Positions 37,983 through 47,315 of a stretch of DNA of 64,000 nt are shown here, piece by piece. The position numbers and the translations under genes are program-made. The notes beneath the pieces were generated by a model. The model searched no databases. It saw only the letters and a list, made by a program, of their open reading frames with translations, and had not been told where the DNA came from. The stretch comes from JAEULH01 sp963805915. Its GTDB lineage: Bacteria > Pseudomonadota > Alphaproteobacteria > Rhodospirillales > Defluviicoccaceae. The stretch spans positions 62,001 through 126,000 of the forward strand of contig CAWDWD010000016.1 of the NCBI GenBank assembly GCA_963805915.1, read 5' to 3'. The number at the start of each line of letters is the position of its first letter. Position 1 is the stretch's first letter.

Positions 37983-38060
37983 CTACATGAGCATGCAGGT
38001 CGCCATGGTCGCGAGCACGGTGAAAACGATGAGGGTGATGATGTAGGGCACGGACCTCAT
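37983..38060 (-). CDS. 25-residue membrane microprotein coupled to pgeF
   Basis: The ATG at 38058-38060 overlaps the pgeF stop in an ATGA arrangement. The 25 residues are one hydrophobic helix (core PYIITLIVFTVLATMATC) preceded by MRSV, with a TAG stop at 37983. Overlap and composition are what a translationally coupled single-span microprotein would show. It is too short for ordinary gene callers. I do not recognise a family. About 175 bp of apparent non-coding sequence separates it from prs. Confidence 0.5.
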   Translation of the reverse strand: MRSVPYIITLIVFTVLATMATCMLM

Positions 38061-38839
38061 CCCCCTTCGAGGGCAATGGCCGATAGGCCGCGGCCGTAAT
38101 CGCCGCCGCCGTTCAGCGTCGTTCGACGGTAGCTAAAGAATTGGTCGGCCTCGGCCGCGGTGTCAAAGGGAAGGACCTCGATCGCGGCCAAGTCAAGGGC
38201 GGCCAGCCGGCGATGGACATAGCCGGCGAGGTCGAACATGAAGTGAGCCTCGCGCGCGGACGGACGAAACAAGGCGTCCGTCTCCGGCTCGTCGGTGGTA
38301 AAGGCGGCCCGGAACTCGAAGCCGACCTCGTAGGATGCCTGCTGGATGCAGGGGCCGACGGCGGCGATGACATGGGCGGGGCGCGCGCCAAGCGCGACCA
38401 TTGTCGCCAGCGCAGCCTCGATGATCCCCGACTTGGCGCCGCGCCAGCCGGCGTGCGCCGCGGCGATGACGCGGGCGGCGGGGTCGGCGAGCAGGACCGG
38501 CGCGCAGTCGGCGCTCAGAACCCCGAGAACAAGGCCGGGCGTCCGCGTCACCAGCGCATCGGCCTCCGGCGGCGCGCCGCCGGGCCAGTTCTGCTCGACG
38601 ATCACGCAGCGCGCGGAGTGAACCTGGCGGGCGGTCATCAAGGGCGCGCCGGCGAACCCGAGCCGCTCGGCCGCCCGCGCCCGGTTCGTCGCGACGCAGC
38701 CCGGATCGTCCGCGGAGCCCAGACCGCAGTTCAGCGAGTTGTAAGGCGCCCGGCTGACGCCGCCCCGGCGGGTGAAGAACCCGTGGCGGACACCGGCGGC
38801 GGCCTCGAGAACTGCGGTGGAGATGATCATGGCCCCCAT
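38057..38839 (-). CDS. pgeF: Purine nucleoside phosphorylase/laccase-domain protein PgeF (YfiH)
   Basis: 260 residues from ATG 38839 (ATG 38830 is also possible). The family begins with VRHGFFTRRGGVSRAPYNSL. The metal-site residues are His in MTARQVHSARC, Cys in LSADCAPVLL and His in AAAHAGWRGAKSGI. Members act as multi-copper-like oxidases, as nucleoside phosphorylases, or in peptidoglycan editing. It is downstream of the antiporter and overlaps a microprotein gene. Confidence 0.92.
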   Translation of the reverse strand: MGAMIISTAVLEAAAGVRHGFFTRRGGVSRAPYNSLNCGLGSADDPGCVATNRARAAERLGFAGAPLMTARQVHSARCVIVEQNWPGGAPPEADALVTRTPGLVLGVLSADCAPVLLADPAARVIAAAHAGWRGAKSGIIEAALATMVALGARPAHVIAAVGPCIQQASYEVGFEFRAAFTTDEPETDALFRPSAREAHFMFDLAGYVHRRLAALDLAAIEVLPFDTAAEADQFFSYRRTTLNGGGDYGRGLSAIALEGG

Positions 38840-38901
38840 GATATCGCCCCCGCCATCGCCGGCGCCAGCGGCGGGGCGGCGCATCGGGACAAAGGCACAG
38901 C

Positions 38902-40836
38902 TTAAGGCAACCGCCCGCGTTCGGTGCTCTTGGCGTTTGTGGACGGGGCGACCGGGCGCGAGCGCGCCGGGCGGTCCGGTTTGGCCTTGGTCGTGCGCTG
39001 CACCGGCGGGGCGAAGCTGACGATGGTATCGCCCGGCTCGGCCTTCGCGCGTTCGCGCAGCGTTGAGAACGTCAGCTCTCCGGCCTTGTGGACCACGACC
39101 AGCATCTCGGCGCCCTCGGGCCGATCGCCGAGGTAGGCGTCGATATCGTATTCGTCGGTCAATTTGGTTTTCTGAAAGCTCCAGCCGTCGTAATTGAGCC
39201 GCATCAGCTCGTCGTGCGCCCGGCCGGAGCGGAACAAGGTGCGGCCGCGAAGGGTGAACGACATGCCGTGGGGGTCGTCCTCGCCGCCGCGCTCGACGCC
39301 CAGCTGAAACACGTTGGTCCGGCCGAACTCGGGCATGAAGTCGGAGCAGACGAGGGCGTTGTAGTCCTCGTTGGAGGTGACGGCGAGGAGATAGCCGAAC
39401 GGGTTGAGGTCGAGACGGTGATCGGTCGCCTGCGACAGGATCTCGCCGTAGTAGAACGCGATGTTGGCGAAGCGGGCGGGGCGCAGGTGCATCCAGTTGC
39501 GATCGGCGAGCGTGACGGGAACGTCGAGCTCGATGAGGGTGCGCGCCAGCTCGACGCTCCACGGCGAGGCGCCGACGATGAGCACGCCCGGCCGGCTTGC
39601 CGCCGCCAGGCCCAGGTGGCGGGCGAGCCAGCCGATGGTAAAGCCATGGGCGACGACGGTGGCGAACACGATCGCGAAGGTCAGGACAATCAGTCGGGAG
39701 CCATCGGGGTGGCCGATGTCGACGAAGGCGCCGCCGAAAAAGCCGCAGATGGCCACCGCGACGATCCCGCGCGGCGCGATCCAGCCGACCAGCAGCTTCT
39801 CGCGCCAGGTCATGTCGCTGCCGATGGTGCTGCACCATACGGTCAGCGGGCGGATGACGAACAGGATCGCTCCGACGAACGCGGCGAGACGCCAGTCCAC
39901 GTCCTTGAGCATGTCGACGTTCAGGGTCGCGGTGAGGACGACGAAGATCGCCGAGACTAAAATAACGGCGATGTTCTCCTTGAACCGGCGAACCTCCTCG
40001 ATGCTGTGAAACCGCGTGTTGGCGAGGGTGATTCCCATCGCCGTCACCGCCAGCAGACCGGCCTCCACCTGAAGTAGATTGGCGACCTCGAAGCACGCCA
40101 GAACCGTGGTTAAAATGATCGGCGCCTTGAGGAACTCGGGCACCCAGCCGCGGTGGGACGAGACAGCGATAAACCGGCCGCAGCCGATGCCGATCGCGGC
40201 GGCCGCGGCCGCGGCGGCGCTCAACCCGGCGACGTTGCTCGCGAACGAGAGTTCGCTGCCGCCGAACGTCGCGTACTCGAAGACCAGCACCGCCAGCAGC
40301 GCGCCGATCGGGTCGTTGATGATACCTTCCCACTTGAGGACCGCCGCCGGCCGCTGGGACAGCCTCGCTTGGCGCAACAGCGGAATGATCACCGTCGGCC
40401 CGGTGACGACCAGTACGCCGCCGAAGAAAATCGCGACCGCCCAATCAAGTTCGGCGATATAGTGGGCGGCGAGTGAACAAAGGACCCAGCCGATCGGCGC
40501 GCCGATCATGACGAGCTGGCGCACCGCCCGACCGACGCCGCGCAACTCCCTGAAATTGAGGCTCAGTCCGCCTTCGAACAGGATGACGGCGACGGCCATG
40601 GCGACCATCGGCTGGAAAAATTCGCCGAAGTCCTCGACCGGCGACAGAACTCCGAAAACCGGTCCGGCGAGGAGCCCGGCCACCGACATCAGCACGATCG
40701 CCGGCAGATTGAAGCGCCACGCCAGCCATTGCGAGCCGATGCCGAGCACGCCGATCAGCGCGACCTTGAAGATCAGTGCCTCGTGCACCCGAATCAGTCC
40801 TTCCGTAATACCGGCGCGCCCGGGGCGAGACAGCAC
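38902..40836 (-). CDS. NhaP-type Na+/H+ antiporter with C-terminal TrkA-like domains
   Basis: 644 residues. About 12 membrane segments (for example VILFEGGLSLNFRELRGVG and WEGIINDPIGALLAVL, with the conserved N-D pair) form a CPA1 exchanger. After about residue 425 a TrkA-N-like Rossmann segment (GVLIVGASPWSVELARTL) and a TrkA-C-like domain (AEMLVVVHKAGELTFSTL) suggest nucleotide gating. The translation start may be a few residues downstream of 40836. It ends 62 bp before pgeF begins. Confidence 0.88.
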   Translation of the reverse strand: MLSRPGRAGITEGLIRVHEALIFKVALIGVLGIGSQWLAWRFNLPAIVLMSVAGLLAGPVFGVLSPVEDFGEFFQPMVAMAVAVILFEGGLSLNFRELRGVGRAVRQLVMIGAPIGWVLCSLAAHYIAELDWAVAIFFGGVLVVTGPTVIIPLLRQARLSQRPAAVLKWEGIINDPIGALLAVLVFEYATFGGSELSFASNVAGLSAAAAAAAAIGIGCGRFIAVSSHRGWVPEFLKAPIILTTVLACFEVANLLQVEAGLLAVTAMGITLANTRFHSIEEVRRFKENIAVILVSAIFVVLTATLNVDMLKDVDWRLAAFVGAILFVIRPLTVWCSTIGSDMTWREKLLVGWIAPRGIVAVAICGFFGGAFVDIGHPDGSRLIVLTFAIVFATVVAHGFTIGWLARHLGLAAASRPGVLIVGASPWSVELARTLIELDVPVTLADRNWMHLRPARFANIAFYYGEILSQATDHRLDLNPFGYLLAVTSNEDYNALVCSDFMPEFGRTNVFQLGVERGGEDDPHGMSFTLRGRTLFRSGRAHDELMRLNYDGWSFQKTKLTDEYDIDAYLGDRPEGAEMLVVVHKAGELTFSTLRERAKAEPGDTIVSFAPPVQRTTKAKPDRPARSRPVAPSTNAKSTERGRLP

Positions 40837-40942
40837 GCCCGCTGGCGGCGTTCACTGCCATACATTAAGCTGAGGCTGAGCGCGATGACGTATCCAGGTG
40901 GAACTCGGTATCGGCGGCGCCGGGTTCGGCGCGGCGACGATC

Positions 40943-42439
40943 ATGATGATGGACTATGAAGCCTACGACGCGCTCGGGCTCGCGGAGTTGGTTCGCACCC
41001 GCCGAGTTTCGGCGAGGGAATTGGTCGAAGCCGCCATTGCGCGTATCGATGCTCGCAATCCCTCGCTTAATGCGATTGTCCACCGGATGGATGACCGCGC
41101 GCTCGCCCAGGCGCGGGCACTGGATCTGGCCGGCGCCGCGCGCGAGCGCGATGCGGCGCCGTTCGCCGGGGTGCCGTTCCTGCTCAAGGATCTCTTCGCG
41201 ACCTGCGCCGGCGAACCGACCACGGACTTCTGTGCTCCGCTCGCGGGAGCCATTGCCGCGGGCGACAGTGAGCTGGTCGCGCGGTATCGCCGCTCCGGCC
41301 TGCTGTTCGTCGCCAAGACCAATACCCCCGAGTTCGGCATTCTGCCGGTCACCGAGTCAAAATTCCGTGGCCCCGCGCGCAATCCGTGGAATTTAGCGTT
41401 TTCACCCGGAGGCTCCAGCGGAGGCTCGGCCGCCGCCGTCGCCGCCGGCATCGTTCCCGCGGCTCATGGCTCGGACGGCGGCGGCTCGATCCGGATCCCG
41501 GCTTCGTGCTGCGGGCTGTTCGGGATTAAGCCGACCCGCGGCCGCAATCCGTTGGGACCGAGCGTCGGCGATGTCCTCGGCGGATTCGTCCAGGAGCACG
41601 TCATCAGCCGCACCGTTCGCGATAGCGCTGCTCTGCTCGACGCTACCGCCGGGATGGACCCCGGCGCGCCATACGCCGCGCCGGCGAAGGCGGGCCGCTA
41701 TCTCGAGGAGGTTGGCCGCCCGCCCGGTCGGCTGCGGATCGCCTGGACGGCGGAGGCGCTGATGGGGCGCTCGACGCATCCGGAGTGTCGCGCCGCCGTC
41801 GTCGCCGCCGCCCGGCTGTGCGCAGATCTCGGCCATGATGTCGAGCAAACCGCGCCCAGCCTTGATGTTCCCACGCTCATCCGCGCCTATCTCGTCGTCG
41901 GCGCCGTGAATGTCGCCGGCCTGGTCAAGGCCGTGACGGCGCGGCGCGCGCGTCGGCTGGGCTTCGGCGACCTCGATCCACACACCTGGTTGCTCGCGAC
42001 CATCGGCCGCAAGATCGCGGCCTCGGACTACGCCGAAGCGCTCGAAACCGCGCGCATGGCCGGGCGCGCGATGGCGCGGTATTTCGCAAACGTCGATCTG
42101 CTGCTGACCCCGACATTGGCCTATCCGCCGCCACGGGTGGGCGAGGTCACGGTCACGTCGCTTCAGGCGGCGCTGATCCGTGCCTTGAGGGTCATGCCGC
42201 TCAAGTCGGCCCTCGAGCGGGTTCTCGCCGCCGCCGCCGGGGGCGCGTTCGAGGCGACGGCCAACACCATGCTGTTCAACATGACCGGGCAGCCGGCGAT
42301 GTCGGTGCCGCTGTGCTGGTCACCGGCGGGATTGCCGATCGGCCTTCAATTCGCCGCGCGGTTCGGCGATGAAGCGACGCTCTTCCGCTTGGCCGGCCAG
42401 CTCGAAGGCGCCCGCCCGTGGTTCGACCGCCGCCCGTAG
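40943..42439 (+). CDS. Amidase signature family protein
   Basis: About 498 residues from the ATG triplet run at 40943; a GTG at 40898 gives a Gly-rich, unlikely N terminus. The Ser-cisSer-Lys triad is seen as Lys in VPFLLKDLFA, Ser in SPGGSSGGSAAAV and the nucleophile Ser in SDGGGSIRIPASCCGLFG. It hydrolyses amides; whether it is a GatA-like or catabolic amidase cannot be told, though no gatB/gatC is present, so catabolic is likelier. It is divergent from the antiporter gene. Confidence 0.9.
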   Translation: MMMDYEAYDALGLAELVRTRRVSARELVEAAIARIDARNPSLNAIVHRMDDRALAQARALDLAGAARERDAAPFAGVPFLLKDLFATCAGEPTTDFCAPLAGAIAAGDSELVARYRRSGLLFVAKTNTPEFGILPVTESKFRGPARNPWNLAFSPGGSSGGSAAAVAAGIVPAAHGSDGGGSIRIPASCCGLFGIKPTRGRNPLGPSVGDVLGGFVQEHVISRTVRDSAALLDATAGMDPGAPYAAPAKAGRYLEEVGRPPGRLRIAWTAEALMGRSTHPECRAAVVAAARLCADLGHDVEQTAPSLDVPTLIRAYLVVGAVNVAGLVKAVTARRARRLGFGDLDPHTWLLATIGRKIAASDYAEALETARMAGRAMARYFANVDLLLTPTLAYPPPRVGEVTVTSLQAALIRALRVMPLKSALERVLAAAAGGAFEATANTMLFNMTGQPAMSVPLCWSPAGLPIGLQFAARFGDEATLFRLAGQLEGARPWFDRRP

Positions 42440-42597
42440 GCGAATTCGCGGCCGAGACCGACGACGACGCCGAGAGAGGCTCTCCGGTCGACGGCCGCTA
42501 TGATATCGCGGCAGATTCGAACCTGCTCGGAGTCGATGCCTTCGCAGCCACCAAGTATCCCGAGCACCAGCAAGGCGGCCAGAAAACCAAGCAACAC
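42346..42597 (-). CDS. Possible small lipoprotein, perhaps truncated
   Basis: From GTG 42597 the reading frame starts with a strong lipoprotein signal (LLGFLAALLVLGILGGC), followed by EGIDSEQVRICRDIIAAVD. The remaining residues are Arg-rich and overlap the amidase 3' end on the opposite strand by 94 bp, so the true end may be earlier or lost by a frameshift. It begins 14 bp after the purU stop. I recognise no family. Confidence 0.35.
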   Translation of the reverse strand: MLLGFLAALLVLGILGGCEGIDSEQVRICRDIIAAVDRRASLGVVVGLGREFAYGRRSNHGRAPSSWPAKRKSVASSPNRAAN

Positions 42598-42610
42598 CCG
42601 CGGATCGCCG

Positions 42611-43477
42611 CTAACGCAAGACCACGGTCTTGGCGCCATTGAGCAGGACCCGGTGCTGGATGTGAAAGCGGATGGCGCGGGCGAGGACGACGTTCTCGAT
42701 ATCGCGCCCGACCATGGCCAGATCGTTCGGGCCGTGCGTGTGATCGACCCGTTCGATCGCCTGCTCGATAATCGGCCCTTCGTCCAGGTCCGGGGTGACG
42801 TAGTGGGCGGTCGCGCCGATCAGCTTGACGCCGCGCGCGTGCGCCTGGTGGTACGGCCGCTGGCCTTTGAAGCCGGGCAGGAACGAGTGGTGGATGTTGA
42901 TGCACCGCCCGCGCAAGCGCTCGCACGTGCTCGCCGACAGGACCTGCATGTAGCGGGCGAGGACGACCAGATCGATATCCAGCTCATCGACGAGCCGCAG
43001 GACCGCGGCCTCCTGTTCGCGCCGCGTCTCGGGCGTCACCGCCAGGTGGAAAAAGGGGATGGCGTGCCAATCGGCGAGGGGCGCCAGCTCGGGATGATTT
43101 GATACGACCGCCGGGATCTCGGCGGCGAGATCGCCTGTGCGATAGCGGTACAAGAGATCGTTGAGGCAATGGTCGACTTTCGAGACCATGATCAGCAGCC
43201 GCGCCTTGCGCTGCGCGTCGTACAGTCCCCAGACCATGTGAAAGCGCTCGGCGATGCGCGAAAAAGCGTGGGTGAAATCCTCGGCGCGAGCCGGGTCTTC
43301 GGCCATGCGAAACACCGTGCGCATGAAGAAACGCTCGCTTATGGGGTCGCCGTAGTGGGTCGATTCGGTAATGAAGGCGCTGTGCTCGCTCAGAAATCCG
43401 GAGACCGCGGCAACGATGCCGATCGCGTCCGGACACGAGATGGTGAGGATGTAGTGGCGCTGGACGGTGGCGGTCAT
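42611..43477 (-). CDS. purU: Formyltetrahydrofolate deformylase
   Basis: 288 residues: N-terminal ACT domain (ILTISCPDAIGIVAAVSGFL) and a C-terminal formyltransferase-fold domain (ARYMQVLSASTCERLRGRCI, NIHHSFLPGFKGQRPYHQA, TPDLDEGPIIEQAIERVDH). It releases formate from 10-formyl-THF, balancing one-carbon pools. All key residues of the family look intact. It is on the minus strand facing away from rquA. Confidence 0.95.
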   Translation of the reverse strand: MTATVQRHYILTISCPDAIGIVAAVSGFLSEHSAFITESTHYGDPISERFFMRTVFRMAEDPARAEDFTHAFSRIAERFHMVWGLYDAQRKARLLIMVSKVDHCLNDLLYRYRTGDLAAEIPAVVSNHPELAPLADWHAIPFFHLAVTPETRREQEAAVLRLVDELDIDLVVLARYMQVLSASTCERLRGRCINIHHSFLPGFKGQRPYHQAHARGVKLIGATAHYVTPDLDEGPIIEQAIERVDHTHGPNDLAMVGRDIENVVLARAIRFHIQHRVLLNGAKTVVLR

Positions 43478-43636
43478 GTCGCCTTAATAGGCCTGCTTGC
43501 GGCACGGGTCTTTGCCGGTCGTCGAGACCGCCGCGATGCACCGCGCGCAAGCGCGGCGCGGCACGACCTTTTACGCTTTCGGCGCCGGCGAAAACAGTGT
43601 ATCCGAAGCCCTTCACAAGCAGCGAGGGATTATCAA

Positions 43637-44377
43637 ATGGATGGCGGCATGGACACGCACTCTGCCTCCGCGATCGAGGTGGAGCCGCCACAGCTTCCAG
43701 ACTACCTCATCAAGACATACACATGGGCCTATCTCAAGCCGTCCAGCCTCGTTCTGCTCGATAACAGCGTTGTCGTCACGGCCATCTTGTGGGGCAACCT
43801 TAACCGCCTGATCCGGGCGACCTGCGCCGAGTTGCGCCCCGGCCAGCGGGTGCTTCAGGCCGCCAATGTTTATGGCCGTTTTTCGGCCGATCTTGCCACC
43901 ACCATCGGAGCGGACGGCCGGCTCGACGTCATCGACATCGCGCCGATCCAGGTCGCCCACTGCCGGCGCAAGCTGGCCGGTTTTCCACACGCCCGCGCTC
44001 GGCTCGCCGATGCCGCCGCGCCCGGGGGCGGGACCTACGACACCGTTTGCTGCTTCTTCCTGCTTCACGAGATCCCCGACGACCACAAGTCGCTCGTCGT
44101 CGACGCGCTTCTCGCCGTCGTGCCGCCGGGTGGCAAGGTGGTGTTTACCGACTACCACCGCGCCGCGCGGTGGCATCCTCTGCGTTGGCCGATGAGCCTT
44201 GTTTTCCGCTGGCTCGAGCCGTTCGCGTTCGGCCTCGTCGATCGCGAGATCGCCGATTTCGCCAGCGAGCGCGAAGCCTTCGTCTGGCGCAAGTCGACGT
44301 TTTTCGGCGGCCTTTACCAAAAGGTCGTCGCCGAGCGGCCGCCCGCCCCCGCCCGGGCGTCGCGCGCCGCCGAGTAG
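43637..44377 (+). CDS. rquA: Rhodoquinone biosynthesis protein RquA
   Basis: 246 residues from ATG 43637, preceded by GAGG. It shows the RquA pattern of a diverged class I methyltransferase: LPDYLIKTYTWAYLKPSSL, ILWGNLNRLIRA, QAANVYGRFSADLATTIG, LDVIDIAPIQVAHCRRKL, FFLLHEIPDDHKSLVV, VFTDYHRAARWHPLRWP and the C-terminal FFGGLYQKVV. RquA uses SAM as an amino donor to turn ubiquinone into rhodoquinone, which feeds electrons to fumarate in anaerobic respiration. It is monocistronic. Confidence 0.88.
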   Translation: MDGGMDTHSASAIEVEPPQLPDYLIKTYTWAYLKPSSLVLLDNSVVVTAILWGNLNRLIRATCAELRPGQRVLQAANVYGRFSADLATTIGADGRLDVIDIAPIQVAHCRRKLAGFPHARARLADAAAPGGGTYDTVCCFFLLHEIPDDHKSLVVDALLAVVPPGGKVVFTDYHRAARWHPLRWPMSLVFRWLEPFAFGLVDREIADFASEREAFVWRKSTFFGGLYQKVVAERPPAPARASRAAE

Positions 44378-44387
44378 CCGCGATCGT

Positions 44388-44897
44388 CTACGATCGGGGG
44401 ACGAACATCTCCCGCGGAGTGGCGCCGTCCGCGCCAAGATCGCGCCAGCGATCGAGGTCGGCGGTTAAACTCGCCAGCGCGCCGGTCGGAAATTTCTCGC
44501 CCCTGATACCTTGCGCCGCCGTGTCTCCGCCGTCCGCGAGCATCATCGCCAGTTCCTCGAGACCCGGATTGTGGCCAATGATCATGACCGAGCCGAGGCT
44601 GTCGCTCAGCCGGCGCACCCGACCCAGCAGCGCCGAGGCTTCCGCCAGATAGATGGCTTTCTCATAGCGAACCGGAAGGGACGCTGGTAGGGCGCGTTCC
44701 AGCAACTCCAGCGTCTCGCGGGTGCGCTGGGATGGTGAGCAGAGAACTTGGGCGGGGACGATCTTGTGCTCGCGCATGTACTCGCCGATGAGCTTGGCCG
44801 CGCGTTGGCCGCGCTTGCTCAGTGGCCGGTCAATGTCGTCGAGCCCGGAGTTTTTCCAGCTCGACTTGGCGTGACGCAGCAGATAGAGCGTTTTCAA
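44388..44897 (-). CDS. sixA: SixA-type phosphohistidine phosphatase
   Basis: 169 residues of the histidine phosphatase superfamily: LLRHAKSSW with the catalytic His, SPSQRTRETLELL and MIIGHNPGLEELA with the second His. SixA proteins remove phosphate from histidine-phosphorylated signalling proteins. It lies 30 bp downstream of ppk1 on the same strand, so co-transcription with the polyphosphate genes is likely; a link to polyphosphate itself is only inferred. Confidence 0.88.
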   Translation of the reverse strand: MKTLYLLRHAKSSWKNSGLDDIDRPLSKRGQRAAKLIGEYMREHKIVPAQVLCSPSQRTRETLELLERALPASLPVRYEKAIYLAEASALLGRVRRLSDSLGSVMIIGHNPGLEELAMMLADGGDTAAQGIRGEKFPTGALASLTADLDRWRDLGADGATPREMFVPRS

Positions 44898-44926
44898 CAG
44901 GTGTTTCCCAAGTCCGGCGAGCGGGG

Positions 44927-47315
44927 CTAACGGGGCTCGCGCGGCGCCCGCCGGGCGTAGGCTCTCGGCTTGATCTTGCGCAGCCGGCGCGAACGCTCCA
45001 ACCGCCGTTCGGCGGCGACAATCAGCACCTCTTGCGAGCCCCGGTTGGCCTGACCGCCGCGCGGCCGGCGCTGGATGTAGGTGCCGTCGGAGCGCATTTC
45101 CCAGGCGCTGCGGTGATCGGCCAGCTGGCTTTCGAGAACCGAGCGCAGATCCTTGCGCAGTTCGGGGTTCTCGACCGGCGTCAGGACCTCGACGCGGCTC
45201 TCGAGATTACGGCTCATCAGATCGGCCGAACCGATGAAGTATTCCTCGTCGCCGCCGTTGTGGAAGTAGTAGATGCGAGCGTGCTCAAGGAACCTGCCGA
45301 TGATCGCGATCACCGTGATGTTTTCCGACAGCCCGGCGATGCCCGGACGCAGCCGGCAGGTGTCGCGGATGATCAGGTCGACCTTCACCCCCGCCTGCGA
45401 CGCCCGGTAGAGCGCCTCGACGATGTCGGAATCCTCCAACGCGTTGGCCTTGAGCCGGATCAGTCCCGGTTTTTCAGTCCCGTGGATGATGATCTCGCGC
45501 TCGATCTTGGCGATCAGCGCCTTTTTCATCGTCGTCGGCGCGGTCAGGATCTTGCGGTAGTTGCGCGCCGGCCGGCACCCGGTCGTCAGGTAGTTGAACA
45601 GTTCCGTGATGTCGAAGCCGATCTCCTTGCCGCAGGTGAGCAGACCGAAGTCGCAGTACAACCGGGCGTTCCCGGCATGGTAGTTGCCGGTGCCGATATG
45701 GCAGTAGCGCTTCAGACCGTTGTAGTCACGCCGGATCACCAAAATAAGCTTGCAATGGGTCTTGAGCCCGAGCACGCCGTAGGTGACGTGAATACCGGCC
45801 TCTTCCAGCCGGCTCGCCCAGCGCAGGTTGGCGGCCTCGTCGAACCGCGCCTTGAGCTCGACCACCACCGCGACCTGCTTGCCGTTCCGCGCGGCGTCGA
45901 TCAGATACTCGATGATCTTGGTGTCGGCCGAGGTCCGGTAGAGCGTCATCTTGATCGCGTGAACCTTCGGATCCTCGGCGGCCTCGCGGACGAAGCGCAC
46001 GACCGAGGTCGCGAACGATTCGTACGGATGGCTGAGCAGGATCGGGCCGTTCTCGCGGATGATGTGAAAGATGCTGTCGTGGTCCTGGAGCTTGATGTTA
46101 TCGATCGCCTGATGGTTGGCGTAACGGAGCTCGGGCCGGTCGAGCGAGGCCAGCTCCATCAGATCGCGCATTCCCATCATCACGTCGGTGTCGTAGACCT
46201 CCTTCTCGCCGTCCAGCCCGAGTTCGGCGGCCAGCATCCCGCGGTGGTTGGGATCCATGTCGCGACTCGTCTCCAACCGGACGATCGGCGCGAACTTGCG
46301 CTCGCGCAGTTCGGCCTCGATCATCGCGACCAGATCGTCCGCCATTTCCTCATTACGGTCGGTATTGGCGTTGCGCGTGACCCGGAACAGTTCGACCGTC
46401 TCGATCTCCATGCCGGGGAACATGTCTTCCAGGCAGTGAGCCATGACATCTTCGAGCAGAACGAAATCCTCGGTTGCGGGCACCCTGAGCAGCCGCGGCA
46501 CGCCCGAGCCGCTCGGCACCTTGATCCGCGCCATGGTCAGGTCGGAACTCATGAGGAAAGCGCAGCGTCACGAGCAGGTTCAACGACAGGTTGGAGATGA
46601 ACGGAAACGGGTGCGCCGGATCCATCGCCAGCGGCGTGACCAGCGGGAAAATGTTCTCCTGATAGTGCTCGCGGATCTGCTGGCGGTCGGCCTTGGCCAA
46701 TTTTGCGAAGGACCGAATGCGAATCTCGTGGCGGCGCAAATCGTTAAGCAGATCGACATAGGCGGCGCACTGCTGAAGGCGGAACTCGGCCATGACGGCG
46801 CGGCATTCCTCAAGTTGTTGGTGCGGCGTGCGGCCATCGACGGTCAGCTTGCCGACGCCGGCGCCGATCTGCTGCTTCAGGCCGCCGATCCGCTTCATGA
46901 AGAACTCGTCCATGTTGGACGAGGCGATCGCCAGAAACTTTACCCGCTCGAGCAGGGGCGTCCGCCGGTCGCGCGCTTCGCTGAGGACACGATAGTTGAA
47001 CTGGAGCCAAGTGAGCTCCCGATTAAGGTAAAGCTCGGGCGAGCGCAAATCGAAGCCGGGCGCGGGTGTGTCCTTGCCCGGATCGTCGCCGGCCGATGCC
47101 GCCTCCGCCGCGGTCTCCTCGGTGTGATCCATGGGCGCATGATCATGGGCGCATGATCCATCGAGCGGCGGGACCCGCAATGCGGCGACCTCCGCTGCCG
47201 GCGGAACGGTATCGCGAGGATCGGGCGTCGCCGTGGGCAATGCCGTGTCCGTTTCGCCGTGGTCTGGCGTCGCGGCCACGGACGTGGCTTTGCCGGAACC
47301 GATCGGGCCGATCAT
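44927..47315 (-). CDS. ppk1: Polyphosphate kinase PPK1, frameshifted
   Basis: About 795 residues after removing one extra base at about 46555-46556. The N-terminal frame ends NLSLNLLVTLRF and the next frame continues LMSSDLTMARIKVPSG. The N domain (LYLNRELTWLQFNYRVLSEA) and both active-site His segments (LKTHCKLILV and EHARIYYFHNG) are present. An extra N terminus of about 85 residues, rich in Asp, Pro and His, precedes the domain. It makes polyphosphate from ATP. Its ATG overlaps the pap stop by 4 bases. Confidence 0.93.

Noticed and set aside
38057..40444. A single 795-codon reading that fuses the antiporter region to PgeF
   Set aside because: The upstream part is an out-of-frame reading of the antiporter; PgeF begins at its own ATG near 38839.
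44822..46600. Plus-strand ORF of about 590 codons opposite ppk1
   Set aside because: Antisense shadow of the PPK1 catalytic region; no recognisable motif.
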